From JAEXZL01 sp049943125 (GTDB taxonomy: Bacteria; Bacillota; Clostridia; Clostridiales; Clostridiaceae): DNA of 64,000 nt. The DNA lies in the NCBI RefSeq assembly GCF_049943125.1, contig NZ_CP188040.1, forward strand, positions 1,550,001-1,614,000. The letters are read 5' to 3'. The position numbers and the translations under genes were made by a program. Below the pieces are notes generated by a model that saw only the letters and a program-made list of their open reading frames with translations, was not told the origin of the DNA and did no database searches. Shown here piece by piece: positions 13,174 through 21,676 of this stretch. Every line of letters begins with the position of its first letter. Positions within the stretch are counted from its first letter, which is position 1.

Positions 13174-14259
13174 TTAAAGGACAATAGTTCCATCTCTCAC
13201 GGTAAATACTTTAGACTTATCATCTAAATATTCGTAAATATCCTCAATACCTGTACAGGTTATGATTGTTTGTATATCCTTAATAGAGCTAAGGACATAT
13301 CTTTTTCTTTTAAAGTCTAATTCTGATAAAACATCATCTAAAAGTAATACAGGGTATTCACCAGTCTGCTCCTTAATTATCCTAAGAGAAGCAAATTTCA
13401 TTGTTAGAACAGAGGTTCTTTGCTGTCCCTGGGAGCCATAGCTTTTTGCATCTATGCCATTTATAAATATTAAAAAGTCATCCCTATGGGGCCCCTGTGA
13501 TGTTATACCTCTTTCTCTATCCTTTTGTCTATGCTCCTTTAAAGCTTTAATTAAAGCCTCCTCTAAATCTCCACTGAGATTTACAGAGCTAACATACTTA
13601 AAGGTTATCTCCTCCTTGTTAGAGGTTATATCCTTATGAATCCTTCCTCCATGAATATTAAGCTTATGGAGATACTTCTGCCTTTCCTCTAGGATGTACT
13701 TTCCGAAGGCTGCAAGCTGATAATCATATATATCTAGCATACTTTCTTCTAGATTCTTGTTTTTTAGTACACTGTTTCTCTCGTTTAAAACCTTATTATA
13801 TTGTACTAGATTGTAATAGTACTTGGGATCTAGCTGACTTAGCTCCATGTCAATAAATTTTCTTCTTACTCCTGGTGATTCCTTGACTATCTTTAGATTT
13901 TCAGGAGAAAACATCACAACGTTAAAGGCACCAATAAGCTCTGAAACCTTATTTACCTTAATAGAGTTTACATTTATCGCTTTTTTCCCATCTTTAAATA
14001 TAGCAATATTGATTTTTTTGTCAATTCTAGATCTTTTTACATACAGGCTAATAAGAGCTCTATCACCATTCCAGTTAACAAGCTCTTTATCCTTATTAGT
14101 TCTATGAGAACGGGCAAAGCCACAATAATACATCGCTTCAAGAATATTTGTCTTTCCTTGAGCATTATCTCCCATAAAAACATTGACATTCTCACTGAGG
14201 CTAATACTAAGCTGTGAGTAATTCCTATAATTCATTAGTTGAATATGTTTTATAAACAT
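13174..14259 (-). CDS. recF: DNA replication and repair protein RecF
   Basis: This 361-residue SMC-like ATPase helps load RecA at single-stranded gaps. Walker A is GDNAQGKTN near residue 32. The signature SYGSQGQQRT lies near 270-280 and Walker B VLLLDDVLSELD near 300. I chose the ATG at 14259 (MFIKHIQLMNYRNY), which has a GGGTG six bases upstream. A GTG three codons earlier is possible. It lies between yaaA and remB in the dnaA-dnaN-yaaA-recF-yaaB-gyrB order. Confidence 0.95.
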   Translation of the reverse strand: MFIKHIQLMNYRNYSQLSISLSENVNVFMGDNAQGKTNILEAMYYCGFARSHRTNKDKELVNWNGDRALISLYVKRSRIDKKINIAIFKDGKKAINVNSIKVNKVSELIGAFNVVMFSPENLKIVKESPGVRRKFIDMELSQLDPKYYYNLVQYNKVLNERNSVLKNKNLEESMLDIYDYQLAAFGKYILEERQKYLHKLNIHGGRIHKDITSNKEEITFKYVSSVNLSGDLEEALIKALKEHRQKDRERGITSQGPHRDDFLIFINGIDAKSYGSQGQQRTSVLTMKFASLRIIKEQTGEYPVLLLDDVLSELDFKRKRYVLSSIKDIQTIITCTGIEDIYEYLDDKSKVFTVRDGTIVL

Positions 14260-14319
14260 TAAAAACACCCATTAAATTATATCATATTTTTAAGCACATT
14301 TTAAAAGAGGGAGTTAAAT

Positions 14320-14526
14320 TTAAATAATTTTATAAATTTCACCATGAAGCTCAACAGTATCTCCACTCTTTAATTTTTTTCCTCTTTGGGTACATACCTC
14401 TCCATTTACCTTAACTTCGCCTTCTTGAACATAAATCTTAGCTTCTGAGCCCATAGAAGCAGCTCCACACCATTTCAAAAAAGCATCAAGCTTTATTATT
14501 TCCGTGTTTATCTTTATATTGTGCAT
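14320..14526 (-). CDS. yaaA: S4-domain RNA-binding protein YaaA
   Basis: This 68-residue protein is essentially one S4 domain (KLDAFLKWCGAASMGSEAKIYVQEGEVKVNGEV). It belongs to the YaaA/RlbA group encoded between dnaN and recF in Firmicutes. S4 domains bind structured RNA. YaaA has been linked to ribosome biogenesis in Bacillus, but its exact role is unclear. An AGGAGGTGC Shine-Dalgarno lies ahead of the ATG. It is 45 bases behind dnaN and 60 ahead of recF. Confidence 0.92.
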   Translation of the reverse strand: MHNIKINTEIIKLDAFLKWCGAASMGSEAKIYVQEGEVKVNGEVCTQRGKKLKSGDTVELHGEIYKII

Positions 14527-14571
14527 ATATTTTAAGTGCTATAAGAAAAACTTATAGCACCTCCTCCTTAA

Positions 14572-15672
14572 CTATTTTACTAATCTAACAGGAAGAACTA
14601 GATATTTACAGTTATCTATATTCTTATTTTTAATAACACATGGAGTAACGCTAGTGGATAGCTCCATAAGTATCTCATTATCCTCCATTATCTTCATTAC
14701 GTCAAGAAGGTATTTTGAGTTAAATGCAATTTGAATTCCCTCACCTTGCATATCTGCAGAAACCTCTTCACGAACCTTTCCTAATTGAGAATTGGAGCTG
14801 ATTACCACGTTGTCCTCTTCGATATCTAATTTTATTAAATTGCTATTTCCATCCTTAGCCATAAGGGAAGCTCTTTCGATTCCATTTAGAATTTCCTGCT
14901 TATTAACAGTTACTAAAAGCTTATAATCCTGTGGCAGCAGGGAAGAGTATTTTATAAATTCTCCCTCTAGAAGTCTTGAAATTATTTTAGTTTCTCCCAG
15001 GTTAAATAGAATATGATTTGAGGTATAGGTTATTAGAACCTCTTCTTCCTTTTCATCCATTATTTTACTTACTTCATTAAGAGTTTTGCCAGGTATAACA
15101 ACATTTATACTATTCTCACTATCTACATACTCACTTCTAATAGCTAGTCTATAGCCATCTAAGGCTACTAAATTCAGACTTTTATCCCTTATTTCAAAAA
15201 GAACACCTTGAAGTATTGGTCTTGTTTCATCTTGAGCAGTAGCAAATATGGTACCTTTAATCATGTTTTTTAGAAGTGCCTGGCTGATAGATAAATTGGT
15301 ATCAGCATGAATTTCTGGAATGGATGGATAATCCTCAGCATTCATATATAAAAGATTGAATACTGATTTTTGGCATATTATCTGTAAAATACTGCCTTCT
15401 AAAGTTTCAATAAGAATTTCATCATTAGGTAGCTTCCTGATAATTTCTCCCAAAAGTCTTGAATCTACTACTATTTTACCAGGCTCCATTACTTTAGCTT
15501 TAGTCTTGGTTTCTATGCTCAAATCAATATCTGAGCCTATAAGAGTAATATTGTCATTAGCTGCATTTATGTATAGTCCTTCTAATATAGGCATTGTGGA
15601 TTTTCCTGTAATAGCCTTTTGTGCTATAGATATAGCCTCTAATAACTTGCTTTTATCACATAAGAGTTTCAT
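14572..15672 (-). CDS. dnaN: DNA polymerase III beta subunit (sliding clamp)
   Basis: The 366-residue clamp has three repeated clamp domains of about 120 residues. Recognisable segments are KSTMPILEGLYI (near 24), DETRPILQGVLFEI (near 145) and VTPCVIKN at the C-terminus. The terminal YLVLPVRLVK matches the usual DnaN end, which forms part of the peptide-binding pocket. It tethers DNA polymerase III to DNA. An AGGAGGTTTTATAT Shine-Dalgarno precedes the ATG. It follows dnaA after a 330-base gap filled with DnaA boxes. Confidence 0.97.
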   Translation of the reverse strand: MKLLCDKSKLLEAISIAQKAITGKSTMPILEGLYINAANDNITLIGSDIDLSIETKTKAKVMEPGKIVVDSRLLGEIIRKLPNDEILIETLEGSILQIICQKSVFNLLYMNAEDYPSIPEIHADTNLSISQALLKNMIKGTIFATAQDETRPILQGVLFEIRDKSLNLVALDGYRLAIRSEYVDSENSINVVIPGKTLNEVSKIMDEKEEEVLITYTSNHILFNLGETKIISRLLEGEFIKYSSLLPQDYKLLVTVNKQEILNGIERASLMAKDGNSNLIKLDIEEDNVVISSNSQLGKVREEVSADMQGEGIQIAFNSKYLLDVMKIMEDNEILMELSTSVTPCVIKNKNIDNCKYLVLPVRLVK

Positions 15673-16001
15673 ATATAAAACCTCCTTAGGTTATTCACAC
15701 AGATTTTTTCTAGATTAGGATAGATAATAATATTATTTTTTAGTTGTAGTAGTAGTAGGGGGTGTGGGTTTGTGGATAAGTGGTCTCAGCCTTGAAAATA
15801 TGAGAAAATAGCTTAAAAAAATATTGTGGATAAGTAAATGATAAAAATTCATCTTATCCACATTATTATAAAATCAGAGCTTACAAAAAACTTATCCACA
15901 GGTAATTATAGAGTTATTATTCACCGCTGTGAATATTTACTTTTTATCTTAAGTAAATGGCTTAACAACAGGCTTTTACCACATATATATGTACTAGTGT
16001 T
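15673..16001. promoter_or_regulatory. dnaA-dnaN intergenic DnaA-box cluster (part of the bipartite origin)
   Basis: The 329-base gap holds four perfect DnaA boxes TTATCCACA. Two are on the minus strand (15771-15779, 15825-15833) and two on the plus strand (15854-15862, 15892-15900). A near-match TTATTCACC lies near 15916. The dnaN promoter should also lie here. Together with the cluster upstream of dnaA this gives the bipartite oriC known from Bacillus-type origins. Confidence 0.88.
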
Positions 16002-17357
16002 TTACTTTTGAGTAAGCTTTTTAGTTAAATCCTTAATTACATTTTCTAAAGCCTCATTGGTCTTAATTTCTTCTGAGATCTTTTCATAGGCATGAATAAC
16101 GGTGGTATGATCTCTTCCTCCAAATTCTTCTCCTATTTTAGGAAGAGAAAGATCTGTAAGCTTTCTAGCTAGATACATGGCAATCTGTCTAGGAAAGGCT
16201 ACATTTCTTGTTCTTCTTTGAGATTTCAGCTCTTCTAGCCTTAAATTATAGAAGTTAGCTACTACCTCCTGGATTATATCTATAGTTATGGCTTTTGTTT
16301 GCTTGTTTGATATTATATCCTTTAGCGCCTCGGAAGCTAAATCTACCGTTATCTCCCTATTAGTTAAGGAAGAAAAAGCAACGATTCGAATTAGAGCTCC
16401 TTCTAGCTCTCTAATATTAGATTTTATTTTTGTAGCTATATATACCATAACCTCATTAGCAATATTTAAATTTTCTACGTCGGCCTTCTTTTTTAATATG
16501 GCCATTCTAGTTTCAAAATCTGGCGGCTGCATATCTGCGATGAGACCCCACTCAAAACGAGAACGAAGTCTGTCCTCTAAGGTTGGAATCTCCTTTGGTG
16601 GTCTATCACTGGAGAGAATGATCTGCTTGTTTGCGTCATGAAGAGCATTGAAGGTATGGAAGAATTCCTCCTGAGTACTTTCCTTACCAGCTATAAACTG
16701 AACATCATCGATAAGCAGAATATCTACATTTCTATATTTATTTCTAAATTCTTCATTTTTATCATGTCTTATTGAGTTAATAAGCTCATTAGTGAACTTT
16801 TCTGATGATACATAAACTACCTTTGCTTTAGGATTAGTCTGAAGAACATAATGACCTATTGCATGCATTAAATGGGTTTTTCCCAGTCCAACTCCACCAT
16901 ATATAAATAGAGGATTGTAAGCCCTGGCTGGAGATTCTGCTACGGCTAAGGATGCTGCATGAGCAAATCTATTGCTATTACCTATAACAAAAGAGTCAAA
17001 GGTATACTTGGGATTTAGGGTAGCAGACATTTCATCATTTACTACCACCGAATTTTTAGGCTTCTCTTTTTTTTCGTCAATCTTTGCCTGTTCTTCTATA
17101 GCTTCCTCAGAAAAGGTTGCAAAGACTATATTATATTTTTTAGATGATACCTGTTTAATAGCATTGGCTACTAAATCCTTATACCTTGATTCAATTATTT
17201 CCTTAGTAAAATCATTAGGAACTCCCAGACGTATAGTATCATTGGATACAGAAAGAGGTTCACAGCTCTTAATCCAAGTATTATAGCTAACTTCTGTTAA
17301 TTCGCCCCTTAGTATATTCAGGGTTTTATCCCATAGATCTTTCAATTGGGCATCCAT
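16002..17357 (-). CDS. dnaA: Chromosomal replication initiator protein DnaA
   Basis: The 451-residue initiator begins MDAQLKDLWDK at 17357, six bases behind a CGGAGGA Shine-Dalgarno. A longer frame to 17399 lacks one. Domain I (about 1-85) is followed by a short charged linker. The AAA+ domain has Walker A GGVGLGKTH and Walker B LLIDDVQF. The C-terminal helix-turn-helix carries the DnaA signature FGGRDHTTVIHAYEKI near the end. DnaA-ATP binds the DnaA boxes on both sides of this gene and opens the origin. It is transcribed leftwards with dnaN. Confidence 0.98.
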   Translation of the reverse strand: MDAQLKDLWDKTLNILRGELTEVSYNTWIKSCEPLSVSNDTIRLGVPNDFTKEIIESRYKDLVANAIKQVSSKKYNIVFATFSEEAIEEQAKIDEKKEKPKNSVVVNDEMSATLNPKYTFDSFVIGNSNRFAHAASLAVAESPARAYNPLFIYGGVGLGKTHLMHAIGHYVLQTNPKAKVVYVSSEKFTNELINSIRHDKNEEFRNKYRNVDILLIDDVQFIAGKESTQEEFFHTFNALHDANKQIILSSDRPPKEIPTLEDRLRSRFEWGLIADMQPPDFETRMAILKKKADVENLNIANEVMVYIATKIKSNIRELEGALIRIVAFSSLTNREITVDLASEALKDIISNKQTKAITIDIIQEVVANFYNLRLEELKSQRRTRNVAFPRQIAMYLARKLTDLSLPKIGEEFGGRDHTTVIHAYEKISEEIKTNEALENVIKDLTKKLTQK

Positions 17358-17438
17358 ATTGTATCCTCCGGTTTTATTATTGTAAGAAGTCATGATCAAA
17401 TAAATGTATCAACAACTTATAAACAGAATAGTTTTCTC

Positions 17439-17468
17439 ATTATAATCATATAGACTAATGTAGGTAAA
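17439..17468 (-). promoter_or_regulatory. Putative dnaA promoter
   Basis: On the minus strand TTTACC and TATAAT are separated by 18 bases, and the -10 hexamer ends about 80 bases before the dnaA start. A DnaA box (17470-17478) abuts the -35, as expected for autoregulation. Confidence 0.55.
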
Positions 17469-17469
17469 A

Positions 17470-17769
17470 TTATTCACATGTTAATAACTTTGTGAGATAT
17501 TCTTATATAATAATGTTATCCACAAGATGATAATATATAATAATTAACACCATACACAGATGATAAAAACTTATTTTTCATATAAAAAATAAAAAATAAG
17601 TCTTATATAAAGAAATATTAAACAAGTTATACACAATGTTATCAACAGCTGTGGATAACTTGTTTAAAAAATAAGTTATTCACAATTCATATCTAATAAT
17701 AACACATAAAATTATCCCCATTCAATAACTTATCCACAAATAGTTGATATTTTATACTAATTATCAACA
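17470..17769. other. oriC: oriC: DnaA-box cluster upstream of dnaA
   Basis: This AT-rich intergenic region between dnaA and rpmH holds several perfect TTATNCACA boxes: 17470-17478, 17516-17524, 17627-17635, 17676-17684 and 17730-17738 on the plus strand, and 17650-17658 on the minus strand. TTATCAACA variants lie at 17639-17647 and 17761-17769. Transcription diverges here, with dnaA to the left and rpmH to the right. Very AT-rich stretches around 17525-17620 are candidates for the unwinding element, but I cannot place it exactly. Confidence 0.92.
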
Positions 17770-17822
17770 GCTCTTATCCAAAAGAAGATGAAATTCTATT
17801 ATAATTATCCTCATAACTATTC

Positions 17823-17851
17823 TTGACAGTATTAATTGATGAATATATAAT
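17823..17851 (+). promoter_or_regulatory. rpmH operon promoter
   Basis: Perfect consensus hexamers TTGACA (17823-17828) and TATAAT (17846-17851) are separated by 17 bases and sit about 90 bases ahead of rpmH. This drives the rpmH-rnpA-yidD-yidC-jag block. Confidence 0.9.
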
Positions 17852-17941
17852 TATAAGGTAAATCTATAATATTTATGAACCTAAGATTCGTATAGTAGAT
17901 ATATTGCTATAAATATTGTGTAGCAAGGAGGTGGAGATAAT

Positions 17942-18076
17942 ATGTTTATGACATATCAGCCAAAAAAGAAGCAGAGAAAGAGAGAGCATGGCTTTAGAAA
18001 AAGAATGAGCACTCTATCTGGAAGAAACGTGCTTAAGAGAAGAAGACAAAAGGGAAGAAAAAGATTGACAGCATAA
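17942..18076 (+). CDS. rpmH: Ribosomal protein L34
   Basis: This 44-residue, very basic protein (MFMTYQPKKKQRKREHGFRK at the N-terminus, then SGRNVLKRRRQKGRKRLTA) is L34 of the large ribosomal subunit. AAGGAGGTGG lies ten bases upstream of the ATG, and a second ATG two codons in could also serve. The gene lies next to the origin, upstream of rnpA, as in nearly all bacteria. A hairpin follows directly and may attenuate read-through into rnpA. Confidence 0.96.
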   Translation: MFMTYQPKKKQRKREHGFRKRMSTLSGRNVLKRRRQKGRKRLTA

Positions 18077-18077
18077 G

Positions 18078-18115
18078 GGCCGCAATTGTGGCCTTTTTCT
18101 GCAATAGCAGAAAAA
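18078..18115 (+). terminator. Attenuator-like double hairpin between rpmH and rnpA
   Basis: A GC-rich hairpin (GGCCGCA/TGTGGCC, 18078-18093) is followed by TTTTTCTGC, like an intrinsic terminator. That same T-tract can pair instead with GCAGAAAAA (18107-18115), which ends at the rnpA AGGAG. The two structures use overlapping bases and could balance termination against read-through. Confidence 0.55.
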
Positions 18116-18132
18116 AGGAGAATCTATTTCTA

Positions 18133-18522
18133 ATGAAACAATATAGATTAAGAAAGAACCTTGAATTTAGGTTGGTTTATAGAAGAGGTAAGTCTTATTC
18201 TAATAATCTGCTTGTATTATATGTAATGAAAAATAGAAGAAACAAAGATGAAAGCCATAAGGAATTTAATAAGGTAGGTATTTCCGTCAGCAAGAAGGTT
18301 GGAAAAAGCGTTATTAGAAGTAGAGTAAAGAGACTTATAAGTGAAAGCTATAGATTAAATAAGAATACCTTAAAAGAAGGGTATGATTTTGTATTTGTAG
18401 CTAGAAGTTCTGCTAGTACTAGCTCCTATAAGGAAATCGAGGATGCTATGAATAAATTATTCAAAAAGGCAGGCTTAATAATTAATGAAAAAGTTAATGA
18501 TAAAGATAATAAAGTTTTATAG
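18133..18522 (+). CDS. rnpA: Ribonuclease P protein component
   Basis: From the ATG at 18133 the protein has 129 residues (MKQYRLRKNLEFRLVYRRGK). An in-frame start at 18088 would put the coding start inside the hairpin region and is less likely. The RNase P signature is present as VGISVSKKVGKSVIRSRVKRLI near residues 50-70. The protein binds the catalytic RNA and helps it recognise precursor tRNA 5' leaders. The gene ends 38 bases inside yidD, so the two are translationally close. Confidence 0.95.
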   Translation: MKQYRLRKNLEFRLVYRRGKSYSNNLLVLYVMKNRRNKDESHKEFNKVGISVSKKVGKSVIRSRVKRLISESYRLNKNTLKEGYDFVFVARSSASTSSYKEIEDAMNKLFKKAGLIINEKVNDKDNKVL

Positions 18523-18694
18523 AAAATATCTATCGCCTCTTAAAGCACCAAGCTGCAGATTCTATCCGACCTGCTCCCAATATGCTTTAGAGGCAATTGA
18601 GAAGTATGGTGCTTTTAAGGGAGGATTTATGAGTATTAAGAGAATACTCAAATGTCATCCTTTTCATGATGGGGGTTATGACCCGGTTAAATAG
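18485..18694 (+). CDS. yidD: Membrane protein insertion efficiency factor YidD
   Basis: This 69-residue protein has the YidD pattern: an amphipathic N-terminus (MKKLMIKIIKFYRKYLSP), CRFYPTCSQYALEAIEKYGA, and a C-terminal CHPFHDGGYDPV. It assists insertion of inner-membrane proteins and is usually encoded between rnpA and yidC. It overlaps the 3' end of rnpA by 38 bases in another frame. A later start at 18497 is possible, but the longer N-terminus fits the family. Confidence 0.94.
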   Translation: MKKLMIKIIKFYRKYLSPLKAPSCRFYPTCSQYALEAIEKYGAFKGGFMSIKRILKCHPFHDGGYDPVK

Positions 18695-18712
18695 CTTTAG
18701 GAGGTTTAGATT

Positions 18713-19420
18713 TTGAAAATTATACAAGATTTTTTACAATACCTATTTGATGTTGTCCACAAGGGATTAAATGCAATAGGTATAACTGATGCTGGTTTAG
18801 CTTATGTGCTGGCAATAGCAGTTTTAACATTACTTATTAAAATAGTATTACTACCTTTAAACATAAAACAAATGAGATCACAAGCTGCTATGCAGGAAAT
18901 TCAGCCTGAGCTTAAAAAGCTTCAAGACAAATACAAAAATGATCCACAAAAGCAGCAGGCAGAAATGATGAAGCTATATAAGGAGCATAATGTAAGTCCT
19001 TTTAGTGGATGTCTTCCACTTATAATACAAATGCCTATACTATTTGCGTTGTATTATGTATTCCAAAAAATAGATTTTGGTGGAGCAACCTTCTTAGGAA
19101 TAGATTTAGCTGCTAATAATAGTGCTATTGGAATACCATTTTCATTAATACTTCCAATACTTGCTGGTGCTTCTACTTATCTATCATCCTGGTTATTGCA
19201 GAGAAATAACAGCAATAAAAATAACAATAATAATAATGCAGCTCCAGCTATGAATATGGGTGGAATGAATATAGGTATGTCTATATTTATGGGAGTTATG
19301 GCCTTTAACTTTAAGTCAGCTCTGGTTATGTATTGGATAATCAATAGCTTACTGCAGGCCCTACAATCCTACTTATTAGTCATTTTACCTGCTAAGAGAA
19401 AGGCAAAAGAAGCTAAATAG
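18713..19420 (+). CDS. yidC: Membrane protein insertase YidC/OxaI/SpoIIIJ family
   Basis: The protein has 235 residues from a TTG start at 18713, nine bases behind TAGGAGG. It has the short Gram-positive YidC form: conserved MQEIQPELKKLQDKYKNDPQKQQAEMMKLYKEHNVSPF-type cytoplasmic helices (about residues 60-100), SGCLPLIIQMPILFALY, and several membrane spans. An Asn-rich insert (RNNSNKNNNNNN, near 163-175) separates the last spans. It inserts proteins into the membrane. In spore-formers this origin-linked copy corresponds to spoIIIJ. No lipoprotein signal is seen, so the TTG start or the N-terminus could be mis-set. Confidence 0.93.
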   Translation: MKIIQDFLQYLFDVVHKGLNAIGITDAGLAYVLAIAVLTLLIKIVLLPLNIKQMRSQAAMQEIQPELKKLQDKYKNDPQKQQAEMMKLYKEHNVSPFSGCLPLIIQMPILFALYYVFQKIDFGGATFLGIDLAANNSAIGIPFSLILPILAGASTYLSSWLLQRNNSNKNNNNNNAAPAMNMGGMNIGMSIFMGVMAFNFKSALVMYWIINSLLQALQSYLLVILPAKRKAKEAK

Positions 19421-19461
19421 CTTTATATAATTAATTTAGAGGTAAGGTGGGTGAATAGGGT

Positions 19462-20088
19462 ATGAAGGTAATAGAGATTACTGGTAAAAGCGTCGATGAT
19501 GCTATAAAGAATGCTTTATCAGAGCTAAATGTTACAGAGGATAAGATTGAAGTGGAAGTTATTGATGAAGGTAACAAAGGCTTATTTAAGATTATTGGTG
19601 TTAAACCAGCCAAGATTCGTGTTACGGTAAAGAGAGATTATATTTATGAAGCCAAGGTCTTTTTAAGAGATGTTTTAGATGCCATGGGAGTAAAGGCAGA
19701 AATCAGAATTAAAGAGGACAATGATATCATTAGTATAAATTTAACTGGACCTAATATGGGGGTTATAATTGGTTATAGAGGAGAAACACTGGATGCTCTT
19801 CAATATCTTATAAGCTTAGTAGTCAATAAAGGTCACGACATAGAATATAAGAGAGTTATATTAGATACAGAAAATTATAGAACTAAGAGACAGGAAACCT
19901 TAAAGAGATTAGCTGAAAAAACAGCCTATAAGGTTAAGAAAAATGGAAAAAGCTTTAAGCTTGAACCCATGAACCCATACGAAAGAAGAATTATACACTC
20001 AGCTCTTCAGGATAATCCTTTTGTTAAGACCCATAGTGAAGGTGAAGAGCCTTATAGAAGAGTGGTTGTTGATTTAAAGAAAGATTAG
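19462..20088 (+). CDS. jag: RNA-binding protein KhpB/Jag
   Basis: The 208-residue protein has an N-terminal Jag domain (MKVIEITGKSVDDAIKNAL to about 50), a KH-like domain with GVIIGYRGETLDALQYL (about 95-115), and an R3H domain near the end (NPYERRIIHSALQDNPFVKTHSEGEEPYRRVVV) with the Arg-x3-His motif. It is an RNA chaperone-like protein tied to cell-wall and division control in other Firmicutes. It follows yidC as usual and is the last gene before a terminator. Confidence 0.94.
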   Translation: MKVIEITGKSVDDAIKNALSELNVTEDKIEVEVIDEGNKGLFKIIGVKPAKIRVTVKRDYIYEAKVFLRDVLDAMGVKAEIRIKEDNDIISINLTGPNMGVIIGYRGETLDALQYLISLVVNKGHDIEYKRVILDTENYRTKRQETLKRLAEKTAYKVKKNGKSFKLEPMNPYERRIIHSALQDNPFVKTHSEGEEPYRRVVVDLKKD

Positions 20089-20093
20089 ATTAT

Positions 20094-20121
20094 AAAAGAA
20101 AGCCCCATGGCTTTCTTTTTA
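20094..20121 (+). terminator. Terminator after jag
   Basis: A ten-base stem AAAGAAAGCC / GGCTTTCTTT with loop CCAT is followed by T residues, six bases after the jag stop. It separates the rpmH operon from mnmE. Confidence 0.85.
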
Positions 20122-20287
20122 ATTGTTTGAGAATAGCTAGGAAAATTAAGCTTTATTTGGGTTTAATTTTTATTAACATATATATGTACTTTTAATTAGA
20201 TAAATATTAGTATAAGATGAGAGTGAAAATTACTTAAGTGCCATTAAGTTTATTATACATTTTAACCTTAGATAAGGAGGATAATCA

Positions 20288-21667
20288 ATGAAGGAATTTG
20301 ATACTATTGCTGCCATAGCCACGGCTTTAGGAGAAGGTGGCATATCAATAATCCGAGTTTCTGGTGATAAGGCATTAGACATTGTTTCTTCAATCTTCAA
20401 GGGTAAAAATCACAGAAGTATTAAGGATATAAAAAGCTATACCATGAGGTATGGTCATATTGTAGAAAAAGGTACTGATAGCGTTATAGATGAGGTTATT
20501 GTGAGCTTTATGAAGGGGCCTAAGAGCTATACCGCTGAAGATACAATAGAGATAAACTGCCACGGGGGAGTTATATCTTCCAATAGAATTCTTGAAGAGG
20601 TAATTAAGGCTGGTGCTCGCCATGCTGAGCCTGGTGAATTTACTAAAAGAGCTTTTTTAAATGGAAGAATTGATTTAACTCAAGCGGAGGCGGTTATAGA
20701 TATAATAAGATCTAAAACAGATTTATCCATGAAGTCTGCTATGCTTCAGAGTGAAGGGAGACTTTCCCGGGAAATAAGTAGGCTCAGTGAGGTGCTTTTA
20801 AATGTTTTAGCTCTGATAGAATTTGTTGTGGATTTTACTGAGGATGATGAAGAACCTGATGACCATACACCAGTTTTAGTAAAAAATAAGCTGGAGGAAG
20901 TAATAAAGGAAATAGACAATCTATTAAAGACCTCTAATGAAGGGAAAATTCTTCGAGAAGGCTTAAATATTGTTATTATAGGAAAACCAAATGTTGGAAA
21001 ATCATCTCTATTAAATGCTCTTCTTATGGAGAATAGAGCCATTGTTACAGATATTCCAGGAACCACAAGAGACGTAATAGAGGAATATTTGAGCTTAGAT
21101 GGCATACCTATAAAAATTACTGACACTGCTGGTATTAGAGATACTAAGGATGTAGTGGAAAGAATAGGTGTAGAAAGATCCAAGGAAAAGATAAGCCAGG
21201 CGGATTTAATAGTTTTAATGCTTGATTTAAGCAGGGCTTTAGAGGAAGAGGATAAAGAGATTATTGAATTTATAAAGGATAAAAAATATCTTTTACTCTT
21301 AAATAAAACAGACTTAGAAAGAAGACTTGAGATACCTTCAGAGGTTTCATTAGTAAATAGCATTGAAATCTCTGCAGTAGCAGGAACAGGTCTTGAAGAA
21401 TTGAAGCAGAAGATTAAGGATATGTTCTTCAATGGTGAGATAAACACTGAGGGCGTTATGATAACAAATGTTAGACACAAGGAAGCTTTATATAGGGCTT
21501 TAGAAGGCTGCAATACAGCTCTAGAGCAGGTAAAGCAGGGAGCTTATCTGGACTTAGTTTCCATATATGTAACCAGTGCTTTGAAGGCCTTAGGAGAAAT
21601 CACCGGTGCTGAGATTCAAGAGGACCTAGTAAATAAGATATTCTCAAGCTTCTGTGTAGGAAAGTAG
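20288..21667 (+). CDS. mnmE: tRNA modification GTPase MnmE
   Basis: The 459-residue MnmE works with MnmG to place cmnm5 groups on wobble U34. The N-terminal folate-binding domain begins DTIAAIATALGEGGISIIRVSG. The G domain has G1 GKPNVGKSS (near 230), G3 DTAG and G4 NKTD. The C-terminus ends in the catalytic CVGK. AAGGAGG lies ahead of the ATG, and mnmG starts right after the stop. No obvious defect is seen. Confidence 0.97.
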   Translation: MKEFDTIAAIATALGEGGISIIRVSGDKALDIVSSIFKGKNHRSIKDIKSYTMRYGHIVEKGTDSVIDEVIVSFMKGPKSYTAEDTIEINCHGGVISSNRILEEVIKAGARHAEPGEFTKRAFLNGRIDLTQAEAVIDIIRSKTDLSMKSAMLQSEGRLSREISRLSEVLLNVLALIEFVVDFTEDDEEPDDHTPVLVKNKLEEVIKEIDNLLKTSNEGKILREGLNIVIIGKPNVGKSSLLNALLMENRAIVTDIPGTTRDVIEEYLSLDGIPIKITDTAGIRDTKDVVERIGVERSKEKISQADLIVLMLDLSRALEEEDKEIIEFIKDKKYLLLLNKTDLERRLEIPSEVSLVNSIEISAVAGTGLEELKQKIKDMFFNGEINTEGVMITNVRHKEALYRALEGCNTALEQVKQGAYLDLVSIYVTSALKALGEITGAEIQEDLVNKIFSSFCVGK

Positions 21668-21676
21668 GTGAATAAA

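Noticed and set aside
12928..13227. 99-codon plus-strand frame opposite remB
   Set aside because: It is antisense to remB, which has a family match and a proper ribosome-binding site. The frame has neither.
20746..21513. 255-codon minus-strand frame opposite mnmE
   Set aside because: It is a Ser/Ile/Leu-rich antisense shadow of a fully recognisable mnmE.
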